NCBI GenBank assembly: GCA_937890005.1
Contig: CALBZA010000017.1
Span: forward strand, 124,001 to 188,000
Direction of reading: 5' to 3'
DNA length: 64,000 nucleotides
From: an uncultured Verrucomicrobia subdivision 3 bacterium
GTDB taxonomy: Bacteria > Verrucomicrobiota > Verrucomicrobiia > Limisphaerales > DASXHY01
Below, piece after piece: positions 27,681 through 36,407 of the stretch. The translations under genes and the position numbers were made by a program. The notes under the pieces are model-generated. The model ran no database searches. It had not been told where the DNA came from and worked only from the letters and a program-made list of their open reading frames with translations. Numbering within the stretch: the first letter of the stretch is position 1; every line of letters begins with the position of its first letter.

Positions 27681-30600
27681 ATGTGTCTGCTTCCTTTACA
27701 GGCATTCGGTTGTCGCACTGCGCTTCATTCACTCCGCAATCCGGTTCTTTGCATCCTTGCCGTCGCGTTGTTCGTGCTCGGCATCTGCTCCTCTCCGGCT
27801 GCAAGCATCACGAACCTGGCGCAGCTCAATCAGCGACTCGCCCGCGATAAATATTTTGTCGACAGTATTCATCTGACGGGACAGGTCTTCGCCTGCGACA
27901 CGAACACGGGGGCGATGATTCTGCAGGATTCGAGCGGTGTGGTTTTTCTCGAAGTAAACAGCCTGGGAGAACAGTTCAAGGCGGGCGACCAGATCGAGAT
28001 TTCTGCCGATCCTGCGTTCGTTTCCATCGGAGAGCTCGGAGTTTTTCTGGCAGCACCGCCGCTGGTGAACAACGACGGTGTTCACGCCATGCAAACGGTC
28101 AGCCGAAGCCAGTTTCTCAAAGCCGGCAGATATCCGGTGCGAATCGACTGGTTCAACCAGTTGGGCGGAGGGCTTCTCGATATTTCGGCGGGGATTCGAA
28201 TTCCCACCGCCGGTAGCAGTGGACGTGAAGCGGCCCAGTTTCGCGCAGAAAAGGCATCCTATTTTCACGGTTCATGGTTTCGGCTTCCAAATTTCCAGAT
28301 GCTCCAGCCGGTCAAGACTGCTTCGGTTTCCACTTTCGATGTCTCGAATCGCACACGCGTGCCGTTGTCAGGAATTCAATTTGACGGCTTTTTGAATATT
28401 CCCGAAGACGGCGAGTATCTGTTCGAACTGACGTCGGACGACGGGAGCCGCATCTGGCTCGGACCCACGAGCGTCGCTGCAAAAAGAATCGGCATTGGAC
28501 CATCACCCACACCTGTTTTGTCCGAGATCGGCGCGAAGATGCAAAGCCTGGACGAAGTCAGGCTGTCCACTGTTGAAGGGCGCGTCAGCTTTGTTTCAAG
28601 CGAAGGAAAAGGTCTGAGACTGGAATTGCGCTCCGACGAACGGTCCATTGCGGTGGCTGTCGCTTCGGCGGGTTCGTTGACATCAGTCGATTTGCTGAAT
28701 GCGCGGGTTCGCATTTCGGGCCTCGCGGGAAGCGTGTTGACGGAGGATCAGAAAACAGTGCTGGGAACGCTCACCGCCGTCAGCGTCAAGGACCTGTCCA
28801 TTCTTCAGCCTCCGCCCGGATCCCGGGTCGTTTCAGACGTTCTCAAGAGTGTCATCGATGTGCACAATCTCAGTCGCGATGTCGCCGCACGTCGGATTCC
28901 AGTGGATATCCGTGGTGTTGTTACCGCGGTGGCGCAGGGATTCGATCGCTGGATGGTGGTTCAGGACGAAACGCGGGGCGTGTTTGTGCGGTTGGATTGG
29001 GTGGATGCCGCAGTTCAGGTTGGGGAACGTTGGGAAGTGTCCGGCCACACGCAACCCGGCGATTTTGCTCCAGTGATCGTCGCCAGGAGAACGAAGTTTC
29101 TTGGGCGCGGACGTTTTCCGCAACCGGCGCGTCCGTCCGCTGCGCAGCTTTTGAACGGAAGCCTGGATGTTCAGTGGGTGGAGTTTCAGGGCGTGGTGAC
29201 GGGAGTGGAGACGAACCGGCTGGCTCTGTTGATGACGGATGGTCGCCAGGAGATTGCGATTCATGGGGCCAGTGAGGATGATCTCAAGCATTACGAAAAT
29301 GCCCTTGTGCGGATTCGCGGCACGTTATTTTCGCTTTGGGATGCTGAGACGCATGAAGTGCAGATTGGGCGCGTGGTGATGCATAACGCATCCATTTCCG
29401 TTGAGAACCCTGCCTCGCAAAATCCATTCGACGCCCCTGAGAAAACGCCGCGAGGACTTTTCCGTTTCGACGCCGAAGCAACGCCTTTGCAAAGAGTCAA
29501 GGTGCGCGGGCTGGTGACCTACGCCAATGCCAGGCGAGTCTTTCTCGAACAGGGATCGGGAATCGAAATTCATTCCAAGGGCGACGTTGATTTCAAGGCC
29601 GGCGATTTGGTTGAGGCTGTCGGTTATCCCGGAATTTCCAAAGGCGGACCGCAGTTGCGTGAGGCAGTGCTGCGTCGCATCGGATCGGCGCCTTTGCCGC
29701 AGGCGCCCCAGTTGTCGGAGTCCGAATCGCCGGACGAAAGACTGGTATCCACGCGGATTCAAATTCGTGGACTGCTCGTTGGTCTCCACAAGGAGGCGGA
29801 CCATGTGGTGCTTCAGATTCAGGCGTCCCGTCACCTTTATCTCGCGTATGTCAACGAGCCCAGACTGATGGAATCGTTGCGCCTTGGAAGCAGGCTGTTG
29901 CTGACCGGCATTTATGTTGCCGGTGCGACCGGCGGGGTCCCATTGCGGGATGCGCCTCACTTTCAGTTGCTCGTCAATTCACCCGCTGATGTCGTCGTGT
30001 TGTCCCGTCCGTCGTGGTGGACGCTTCCCCGGTTGCTTTCAGCCCTGGGAGTATTGCTCGTGATTCTGGCGCTCAGCGCCATCTGGATTGCTCAACTGCG
30101 GCGGAAGGTGGCGCAGCGGACGGCGCAGTTGCAGGAGGAGATTCGCGAGCGCGAACGCATCGAACGCCAGCATGCCCTGGAGGCGGAACGTTCCCGGATC
30201 GCACGAGACCTGCACGATGATCTCGGCTCTCGCCTCACCGAAATCAACTTCCTCGCGAGCACATCCGGCTGGCCCAGTGCGGATGCCGACCGGTTCAATA
30301 CCTTGAATGCGATTGGCGAAAGGGCGCGCGATCTGGTGAAGGCGCTGGATGTGATCGTTTGGGCGGTTGATCCGGAGGACAATTCCCTTCAGTCGGTGGC
30401 TGATTATCTCAGCGGATACGCCCGGGAATATCTGGCCCGCACCCCGATCCAGTGCCGGTTCAAAATTCCGATGGCGTTTCCGGACGTCACCATCGACGGC
30501 CGCATCCGGCACGAACTGTTGATGGTTGTTAAAGAATCGTTGAACAATATTTTGCGCCATTCGAATGCGACCGAGGTGAAGTTTCAGATGTCGGTCGGTG

Positions 30601-30800
30601 AAGAGCTGGAAATTTCCATTGCAGACAACGGGAAGGGCTTCAACGCAGAGGTTGACCGGGACGGTCATGGACTCAAGAATTGCGCGGCGAGGCTGAAGGA
30701 CGTTGGGGGATCGTGTGAGATCATCTCCGGCGCAGAGCAGGGGACAACTGTTCGAATCCGCATCCCGCTCGCCTGCCCGGCAGCAACGCCAAAGGAATGA
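27681..30800 (+). CDS. Membrane sensor histidine kinase with OB-fold-like and PA14 sensory domains (HisKA_3 type)
   Basis: 1039 residues from the ATG; a TTG at 27636 is an alternative. After a signal/anchor segment (VLCILAVALFVLGICSS) the extracytoplasmic part has several OB-fold-like modules (IHLTGQVFACDTNTGAMILQ, VDIRGVVTAVAQGFDRWMVV, VKVRGLVTYANARRVFLEQG) and a PA14-like domain near residues 175-265 (FDGFLNIPEDGEYLFELTSD). One membrane helix (LLSALGVLLVILALSAIWIA, about 785-805) leads through a coiled coil to the HisKA_3 dimerisation domain with His845 in ARDLHDDLGSRL, and an ATPase domain with NNILRHSNA, IADNGKGF and GHGLKNCAARL. This is the NarX/DesK type that pairs with NarL-type regulators. 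Such a regulator starts 4 bp downstream. PA14 and OB modules suggest carbohydrate sensing. No regulon operator precedes it. Confidence 0.9.
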   Translation: MCLLPLQAFGCRTALHSLRNPVLCILAVALFVLGICSSPAASITNLAQLNQRLARDKYFVDSIHLTGQVFACDTNTGAMILQDSSGVVFLEVNSLGEQFKAGDQIEISADPAFVSIGELGVFLAAPPLVNNDGVHAMQTVSRSQFLKAGRYPVRIDWFNQLGGGLLDISAGIRIPTAGSSGREAAQFRAEKASYFHGSWFRLPNFQMLQPVKTASVSTFDVSNRTRVPLSGIQFDGFLNIPEDGEYLFELTSDDGSRIWLGPTSVAAKRIGIGPSPTPVLSEIGAKMQSLDEVRLSTVEGRVSFVSSEGKGLRLELRSDERSIAVAVASAGSLTSVDLLNARVRISGLAGSVLTEDQKTVLGTLTAVSVKDLSILQPPPGSRVVSDVLKSVIDVHNLSRDVAARRIPVDIRGVVTAVAQGFDRWMVVQDETRGVFVRLDWVDAAVQVGERWEVSGHTQPGDFAPVIVARRTKFLGRGRFPQPARPSAAQLLNGSLDVQWVEFQGVVTGVETNRLALLMTDGRQEIAIHGASEDDLKHYENALVRIRGTLFSLWDAETHEVQIGRVVMHNASISVENPASQNPFDAPEKTPRGLFRFDAEATPLQRVKVRGLVTYANARRVFLEQGSGIEIHSKGDVDFKAGDLVEAVGYPGISKGGPQLREAVLRRIGSAPLPQAPQLSESESPDERLVSTRIQIRGLLVGLHKEADHVVLQIQASRHLYLAYVNEPRLMESLRLGSRLLLTGIYVAGATGGVPLRDAPHFQLLVNSPADVVVLSRPSWWTLPRLLSALGVLLVILALSAIWIAQLRRKVAQRTAQLQEEIRERERIERQHALEAERSRIARDLHDDLGSRLTEINFLASTSGWPSADADRFNTLNAIGERARDLVKALDVIVWAVDPEDNSLQSVADYLSGYAREYLARTPIQCRFKIPMAFPDVTIDGRIRHELLMVVKESLNNILRHSNATEVKFQMSVGEELEISIADNGKGFNAEVDRDGHGLKNCAARLKDVGGSCEIISGAEQGTTVRIRIPLACPAATPKE

Positions 30801-30804
30801 AATT

Positions 30805-31560
30805 ATGAACGCCGTACAAACCGCAGAACGCGCCGCCTGTGACTCTTCAGGCGCGTGCAGTCGCAAGACTCACGATCCCATGCAAAGTCAAACCACGGAA
30901 ACTCAACCCATCACGCGGGTGGCCCTTGTCGAGGACAGCAACACGCTTCGACAGTGCCTGGCGCGACTGATCTCGCGGACTCCCGGCATGAAATGCGTTT
31001 GCTCCTGCGGGACGGCGGAGGAGGCGTTGATTGAAATTCCAAAGGCTCGTCCGGATGTGGTTCTGATGGATATCCATCTTCCGGGAGAATCGGGCATCGT
31101 TTGCACGGCGCGGCTTCGCGATCTCGTTCCCCAGCCACAGATCATCATGCTGACCGTGTACAACGACATCAAAGTGGTGTTCGAGGCATTGAAGGCCGGA
31201 GCCTGCGGTTACGTTTTGAAACGTTCGGAAGAGAAGGAAATTCTCGCCGCGATCGCCGAGGTTCGGTCCGGCGGAGCACCGATGACCAGTGAAATCGCGC
31301 GCATGGTGGTTCGTTCATTCATGGAACCGGCGCGGGAACCGCTGGCCAAGACAGAGCAGCTCTCAACACGCGAGATGGAGATTCTCGCGCTTCTGGCGGA
31401 AGGTCTGAGCAACAAGGAAATTGCGGCAAAGCTGTTCATCAGTCCGGGAACTGTTCGCGGACACCTGATGCACATTTACGAGAAACTGCATGTGCGATGC
31501 CGGACGGAGGCTGCCATGAAGTACATGAAATCCCATCCTGTACTGCCCAAGAAGATTTAG
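30805..31560 (+). CDS. NarL/FixJ-type response regulator (REC + LuxR HTH)
   Basis: 251 residues from the ATG preceded by AAAGGAATGA; an in-frame ATG 25 codons later (MQSQTTE) is also possible. The receiver domain has acidic residues in VALVEDSN, the phospho-acceptor Asp89 in VVLMDIHLPG, the Thr in IIMLTVYND and the conserved Lys in YVLKRSEE. The C-terminal LuxR/GerE helix-turn-helix is complete (LSTREMEILALLAEGLSNKE, ISPGTVRGHLMHIYEKLHVR). It forms an operon with the preceding sensor kinase (4-bp gap). As the only DNA-binding regulator in the window, and of a family that binds 7-2-7 inverted repeats with outer TAC/GTA, it is the natural candidate to bind the operator described here. That link is inference. 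Confidence 0.93.
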   Translation: MNAVQTAERAACDSSGACSRKTHDPMQSQTTETQPITRVALVEDSNTLRQCLARLISRTPGMKCVCSCGTAEEALIEIPKARPDVVLMDIHLPGESGIVCTARLRDLVPQPQIIMLTVYNDIKVVFEALKAGACGYVLKRSEEKEILAAIAEVRSGGAPMTSEIARMVVRSFMEPAREPLAKTEQLSTREMEILALLAEGLSNKEIAAKLFISPGTVRGHLMHIYEKLHVRCRTEAAMKYMKSHPVLPKKI

Positions 31561-31604
31561 AACGGAATTGTTTCCAGAGCTCCTGGCCTCAGCATAAGTT
31601 CAGG

Positions 31605-31621
31605 CAGAACATTTCGTTCTG
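31605..31621 (+). terminator. Weak hairpin after the kinase-regulator operon
   Basis: CAGAAC-ATTTC-GTTCTG, a perfect 6-bp stem followed by ACTGTTTTCC. It is short but well placed, 44 bp after the stop codon. Confidence 0.45.
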
Positions 31622-31731
31622 ACTGTTTTCCTGTCGTTTTGTTCTCCGGTTGAATGACGTTCGAGTTGGTCGATTCAGATCGAAATCGGTTTGTCGGTTC
31701 TTCTTCGGATTCTTCATAAAATAAAACAGAT

Positions 31732-31755
31732 GGAACATGACGTACGTCATGTTCC
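31732..31755 (+). promoter_or_regulatory. Regulon operator, copy 5: perfect 24-bp palindrome
   Basis: GGAACATGACGT followed directly by its exact reverse complement. The 16-bp core at 31736-31751 is CATGAC-GTAC-GTCATG. It lies 155 bp before the LamG-protein ATG. It is the most symmetric copy in the window and gives the best view of the full site. Confidence 0.85.
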
Positions 31756-31910
31756 CGAGGTTGCTTTCGCCCTGCTATCGTCCACCCACATCCGAGAAAT
31801 AGCCACGCGTTGGAAGGTGCCGCCCGGGGAAATGATCGGTTAAGGGGCACACCGGCGAACGCGTGGCAACACCATCCAATCCAACAACCAAACAGAATCA
31901 GAGAAGCGTT

Positions 31911-34900
31911 ATGATAAATCTCTTGTTAAATGCGGTCGGCAGTCGCTTCGGCAGGCTCGCAGCCGGCCTGGCGCTGGGACTCACCGTCTCTCCGAACGGG
32001 GCGCAAGCAGCGCCGAGTTATTCGGCGGCGGCCCTGGCCAATGGTCCGGCTGGCTTCTGGCAGTTGAGCGAAACCGGCGATCCATCAACCGGAACCCTGT
32101 CCGCAGCCGATTCCAGTGGCAATGGCCTTCACGGCACCTATGGAATCTCGTCATACAACGGATATTACAACGTATTGAGTCCGCAACCGCCCCAATACCA
32201 GGGCTTCGCGGTTAATCAGGGTGCGCTTCAGACTACTCCGGGCGACATCAATTCGGTAGTAACACTCCCGGCATTGAATCTCAGCTCCACGGTTGTCGAT
32301 ACAACGATCGCGATGTGGATCAACCCGTATCAACAGCCGCCGGCGGACGGCGGTTTGTTCTTTGATCGCAGCGGTGGTGCCTCGACGGCTGGTTTCGGTT
32401 TTGGGGGACAGGATACGACCTTGGGTCTGACGCGGCTGGGATATAACTGGAACGACAGCAACAGCACCTGGAGTTGGAACTCCGGCCTTTATCCACCCAT
32501 TGGATCATGGTCGTTCGTGGCATTGGTGGTTCAGAGCAACAGGGCGACTGTCTATCTATACTACATTGATCCAAATACATCGGAACCGGTTCTCGCGTCA
32601 GCGGTGAACAACGTCAACCACTCCCCGGTGACGTGGAGCGGTCCCGGACCGAGGTGGATCGGTGGCGACCAAAACAACGTCAATCGCACATTCCCCGGGC
32701 AGATTTCCGGTGCGGTCATCTACAATAAAGCGCTCACAGCCGATGAGCTTCTTGGCATGTTTGCCGGGGGCCTTGGCGTGAACGGGTTTGCGCCCTCAGT
32801 GACCGCACACCCCAAGAACCAATACGCTCTCGCGGGTTCGACGATTTCGCTTCGGGCAACGGTCGGTGGCAGCGGCCCGCTGAGCTACCAGTGGCAGCTG
32901 AATGGTGTCAACGTGAACACTCTGCCCAACAGCGCAAATTATGTGGGAGCAAACTCGAATGTTCTGACAATCGCCAACATTTCGGCTTCTGAAACGGGAA
33001 CGTATCGTTTGGTTGTCACGAATCTCCAGGGTACCGCGATCAGCAGCAATGCTACGGTCACCATCCAGGCGCCTGCTTTGGTGGGCAAGTGGTTCACCAA
33101 TGGCACGCTTGAAGATCTTTCGGGTTTCTCACCCGCTGGCACTCACGATGCCACGCCGATCGGCTCCTTCGATTATTCATTCTCAAGCGATGTTCCGAAC
33201 GGCAAGTCTGGCCAGTCGATCGCGTTGGCGAACGGCACCGGCATTTCCATCCAGAACTCGTCCACTTTCGATGTGAACTATGTGGATACCTTCGACGAAC
33301 GAATCAACAATGCATTCTCCGTGGCGGTCTGGGCGAAGGGATGGCCGACTGCGTGGAGTCCATTCGTGTCGAAGTATGGTGAAACCACTCCGAATCCGTC
33401 GGGTGGATGGCAGCTGCGCCAAAACGGACAGAACAATCAGAATCCCCTCTTTACGGTTCGCGGTGCAGCTGGATCTGTTGCGCTCGGCACCGCACCGTTC
33501 AACAATCCGGAAGATCTTGCTGCGGCAGGATTGAATCTGGGCGATGACACGAACAACTGGCATTACTACGTCGGCACCTACGATGCATCGACAGGCGTCC
33601 GCAGCCTCTATGTGGACGGCATTCTCCGTGCGCAGATCACAAACGGTGTGCTCTACTCCCTGTCACCGGCCGCGTTCCTTTGCATCGGCGCCCGCGACAG
33701 CGGCAACGGCAACTACGGAAGCTACTTCAACGGTCTGATCTATGATGCGCGAATCTACAATTATGCGCTGAGTCCTTCGGACGTTCTCGGAGAGTACGGC
33801 GTTGTTCCGCCGACAGTCGCTGTTCAACCGCCGGCATCCGTGGCCGTGCTTCCTGGCAGGTTTGTGACCCTGAGCACAACCGCCAGTGGAACTCCGACGC
33901 TTGGATATCGCTGGCAGCGGAATGGAACCGATGTGAGTCTCCTGCCGAACAGCACCAACTACATTGGTGCCAATTCCAACGTGCTGACCATTCTCAATGT
34001 CTCGGCAAATGAGACCGGCACCTATCGTTTGATCGTGACCAACCTGTATGGCACGGCCATCAGCAGTGATTCGGTGGTCACCCTCGCCGAAGCGAAGCTC
34101 GTCGGCCACTGGTTCAAGACTGCCACCCTGGCAGATATCTCCGGCTTCCGTCCCGCCGGCACGCATGACGGCATGGCTATCGGCGCCGGTGATGTGACAT
34201 TCGTGGATGATGTGCCTCCAGGTTTCACGGGTCAGTCCGTCCGGTTTGCGAACAGTTCGGGTGTTTCCATTCAGAACTCCTCGACGGTTGAAGCTAATTA
34301 CACGAACACATTCGATTCTGTCATCCGCAACTACATGACGGTTTCGTTCTGGGCGAAAGGCTGGCCGGGACAATGGAATCCGTTCGTGGCGAAATACGGT
34401 GAAACCACTCCGAATCCGTCGGGTGGATGGCAGATCCGCCGTCAGAATGACGCGGACAACGTTGCCTGGACCATTCGTGGCGCGGGTGGAACAGTCGTGG
34501 TCGGACAGGCGGTGTTCGGCAACGCTGAAGATACCGCAACCACGGGCTTGACCCTGAGCAGCCAGGCCGGTGTGTGGCATCACTACGTCGGAACCTACAA
34601 TGCAGCTACGGGCGTTCGAACGCTCTTCGTTGACGGTGTTGTGAGGGCCTACGCGACGAACAACGGGTTGTATGCCCTGGCTCCAGACGCGTACCTGACG
34701 GTCGGTGCGCGCGATACCGGCAGCGGCAACTACGGGAACTTCTTCAACGGACAGATCTACGATCTGCAGATCTACAACTATGACCTCAGCACCAACGAGG
34801 TTCTGGCAATGATCCCGGATCCGGTGATCGTGGCGAATCCGCCGGCGACGCGCACTGCCTACGAAGGCACTACGATGCAGCTCACCGTTTCCGCCAGAAC

Positions 34901-36020
34901 CCTGGCGACCCCTGTCACCTATCAGTGGCAGTTCAACGGCAATGACCTGTCCAACGGAAACCTGAGCGGTGCGGTTGTCTCGGGAGCCAACTCCAACGTT
35001 CTGACGATCGCAAACGTGACGTCCGGCGTAGCTGGAGTCTATCGCCTGGTGGTTACAAGCCCTGCGGGTTCTGTGATCAGCAGTAACTCGACGGTGACCG
35101 TTCTTCCTATTGCCAATCCGCCGGGAGCCAATCTCGTCGGCGCTTGGATCACTGGCGATGCCACCCTTGCGGATACCTCCGGTTATCGGCCTGCGGGCAC
35201 GCACGACGGATATGGAGTGACCGGCGCGGGAATTCCGGCAACCGGATACGCCTTCACCAACGACGTGCCTCCTGGCAAGACGGGCCATTCGCTCACGTTC
35301 ATTGGCAACACGGCGATCGCCATCACCAACTCGTCCACGCTCGATGGCGGGTATATGGATACATTCGATGCCGGTCTCACCAGCATGACGGTGATGACAT
35401 GGGCCAAGGGTTGGCCCGGTGGCGGGTGGGATCCGTTTGTTTCGAAGTGGGGTGAGAGCGGCCTGGGATGGCAGCTCCGGCGAAACGGTGGAAGCAACCC
35501 GACATGGACCGTACGTGGTACAGGCGGCGTTGAAGACATGTGGGCCGGAGACCTCTCCATGGGTAATGATGGTCAGTGGCATCACTATGCTGGAACCTTC
35601 ACGTTCGATGGAGTGACTGGTGTGCGGAACCTCTATGTGGACGGCGTTTTGCGCGCCACGCAGGCCGAAGTCGCGTCCTACGTGGGGTCTGACATGTCGC
35701 ACCTGACCATTGGTGGCCGGGATAACGGTGGCAACAACTTCGGCAATTACTTCACCGGAGGAAGGATCTACGGCGTTCGGATCTACAACGTTGCCCTCAG
35801 CGAAGCGCAGATCAACAGCTTCCGTCTGTCGCCGGTAACGCCGATGTTCACCGCACCGCCGGCACTTCACGGAAACAAGTTCGTGATCAGCTGGAGCGGC
35901 GGCACTCTGCTTCAGTCCACGAATGTGGCTGGTCCGTGGGTGCCTACCGGCGCCACGTCACCGTTCACGAATGACGTCACGACTGCTCCGCAAATGTTCT
36001 ACAAGCTGAGCACTCCGTAA
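31911..36020 (+). CDS. Giant secreted LamG/Ig-repeat protein
   Basis: 1369 residues from the ATG that opens a signal peptide (MINLLLNAVGSRFGRLAAGL, cleavage probably near GAQAAPSY). A first LamG-like domain (about 35-270, GFWQLSETGDPSTGTLSAAD) is followed by Ig-like and LamG-like units. Three later LamG units are clear duplications, each running from VG-W-ATL-D-SGFRPAGTHD through SVAVWAKGWP to LYVDGILRA and GARDSGNGNYG; Ig-like linkers carry SANETGTYRLIVTNL. The C-terminus (LLQSTNVAGPWVPTG to QMFYKLSTP) is the module shared with other giant proteins here. No catalytic motif is visible, so it is probably a glycan-binding or adhesive surface protein. It is under the perfect palindromic operator and ends at a strong terminator. 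Confidence 0.88.
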   Translation: MINLLLNAVGSRFGRLAAGLALGLTVSPNGAQAAPSYSAAALANGPAGFWQLSETGDPSTGTLSAADSSGNGLHGTYGISSYNGYYNVLSPQPPQYQGFAVNQGALQTTPGDINSVVTLPALNLSSTVVDTTIAMWINPYQQPPADGGLFFDRSGGASTAGFGFGGQDTTLGLTRLGYNWNDSNSTWSWNSGLYPPIGSWSFVALVVQSNRATVYLYYIDPNTSEPVLASAVNNVNHSPVTWSGPGPRWIGGDQNNVNRTFPGQISGAVIYNKALTADELLGMFAGGLGVNGFAPSVTAHPKNQYALAGSTISLRATVGGSGPLSYQWQLNGVNVNTLPNSANYVGANSNVLTIANISASETGTYRLVVTNLQGTAISSNATVTIQAPALVGKWFTNGTLEDLSGFSPAGTHDATPIGSFDYSFSSDVPNGKSGQSIALANGTGISIQNSSTFDVNYVDTFDERINNAFSVAVWAKGWPTAWSPFVSKYGETTPNPSGGWQLRQNGQNNQNPLFTVRGAAGSVALGTAPFNNPEDLAAAGLNLGDDTNNWHYYVGTYDASTGVRSLYVDGILRAQITNGVLYSLSPAAFLCIGARDSGNGNYGSYFNGLIYDARIYNYALSPSDVLGEYGVVPPTVAVQPPASVAVLPGRFVTLSTTASGTPTLGYRWQRNGTDVSLLPNSTNYIGANSNVLTILNVSANETGTYRLIVTNLYGTAISSDSVVTLAEAKLVGHWFKTATLADISGFRPAGTHDGMAIGAGDVTFVDDVPPGFTGQSVRFANSSGVSIQNSSTVEANYTNTFDSVIRNYMTVSFWAKGWPGQWNPFVAKYGETTPNPSGGWQIRRQNDADNVAWTIRGAGGTVVVGQAVFGNAEDTATTGLTLSSQAGVWHHYVGTYNAATGVRTLFVDGVVRAYATNNGLYALAPDAYLTVGARDTGSGNYGNFFNGQIYDLQIYNYDLSTNEVLAMIPDPVIVANPPATRTAYEGTTMQLTVSARTLATPVTYQWQFNGNDLSNGNLSGAVVSGANSNVLTIANVTSGVAGVYRLVVTSPAGSVISSNSTVTVLPIANPPGANLVGAWITGDATLADTSGYRPAGTHDGYGVTGAGIPATGYAFTNDVPPGKTGHSLTFIGNTAIAITNSSTLDGGYMDTFDAGLTSMTVMTWAKGWPGGGWDPFVSKWGESGLGWQLRRNGGSNPTWTVRGTGGVEDMWAGDLSMGNDGQWHHYAGTFTFDGVTGVRNLYVDGVLRATQAEVASYVGSDMSHLTIGGRDNGGNNFGNYFTGGRIYGVRIYNVALSEAQINSFRLSPVTPMFTAPPALHGNKFVISWSGGTLLQSTNVAGPWVPTGATSPFTNDVTTAPQMFYKLSTP
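33378..34433 (+). repeat. Identical 36-bp segments inside LamG duplications
   Basis: The 36 bases at 33378-33413 are identical to those at 34398-34433, within otherwise diverged LamG-encoding duplications about 1020 bp apart. The segment encodes GETTPNPSGGWQ. Exact identity of synonymous positions points to recent duplication or gene conversion. Confidence 0.75.
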
Positions 36021-36045
36021 CGCTTCGACGAATCGAATAAAATCA

Positions 36046-36075
36046 GAGAGGCAGAGGGTCGCACCTCTGCCTCTC
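36046..36075 (+). terminator. Strong hairpin terminator after the LamG gene
   Basis: A perfect 12-bp stem (GAGAGGCAGAGG with its complement) and a 6-base loop, followed by CTTGTTG, 25 bp after the stop. It isolates the regulon gene from the following cassette. Confidence 0.85.
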
Positions 36076-36251
36076 CTTGTTGAACGGACAGGCATGAATT
36101 CGTTTGGAGGAAATGAAGGCAGGAACGCCCGGCTTTGTCTCGTTCCCGGCGCGAACGAGCTCCTGATTTTCTGCCAACGAACGGATTATCGAGCGCATGT
36201 CCGAATTCAAACGATACGCCCTCAAACTGACTGATCGTTCCGCCTCGCGTC

Positions 36252-36404
36252 ATGTGGACCCTCTTTCAGGAATTTCTCCGCTTCTGTGCGCGGGAAAAAA
36301 AGTGGTGGCTGCTGCCACTGGTTGCCCTTCTGCTCACACTCGCCGCGGTTCTGATCTTTGCGACCAGTCACGGCGTGGTTTGGTTGATCTATCCGTTCTT
36401 CTGA
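36252..36404 (+). CDS. DUF5989-family small membrane protein
   Basis: A 50-residue protein. It starts MWTLFQEFLRFCAREKKWWL, runs through one membrane helix (LPLVALLLTLAAVLIFA) and ends WLIYPFF. The FLRF...KKWWLLP start followed by a single helix is the pattern of DUF5989 proteins, which occur next to NodU/CmcH-type carbamoyltransferases and SxtJ-like membrane proteins, exactly as here. The stop lies 3 bp before the carbamoyltransferase ATG. It is presumably an inner-membrane partner of the cassette; no biochemical role is known to me. Confidence 0.85.
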   Translation: MWTLFQEFLRFCAREKKWWLLPLVALLLTLAAVLIFATSHGVVWLIYPFF

Positions 36405-36407
36405 AGC

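Larger units (their letters stand above)
31561..31910. other. 350-bp intergenic region with terminator and palindromic operator
   Basis: The gap holds a short hairpin after the regulator gene (31605-31621), the perfect palindromic operator (31732-31755) and a possible extended -10 (TGCTATCGT, hexamer at 31776). A GTG-started extension of the LamG frame begins at 31863 but lacks signal-peptide character. No further gene is seen. Confidence 0.6.
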
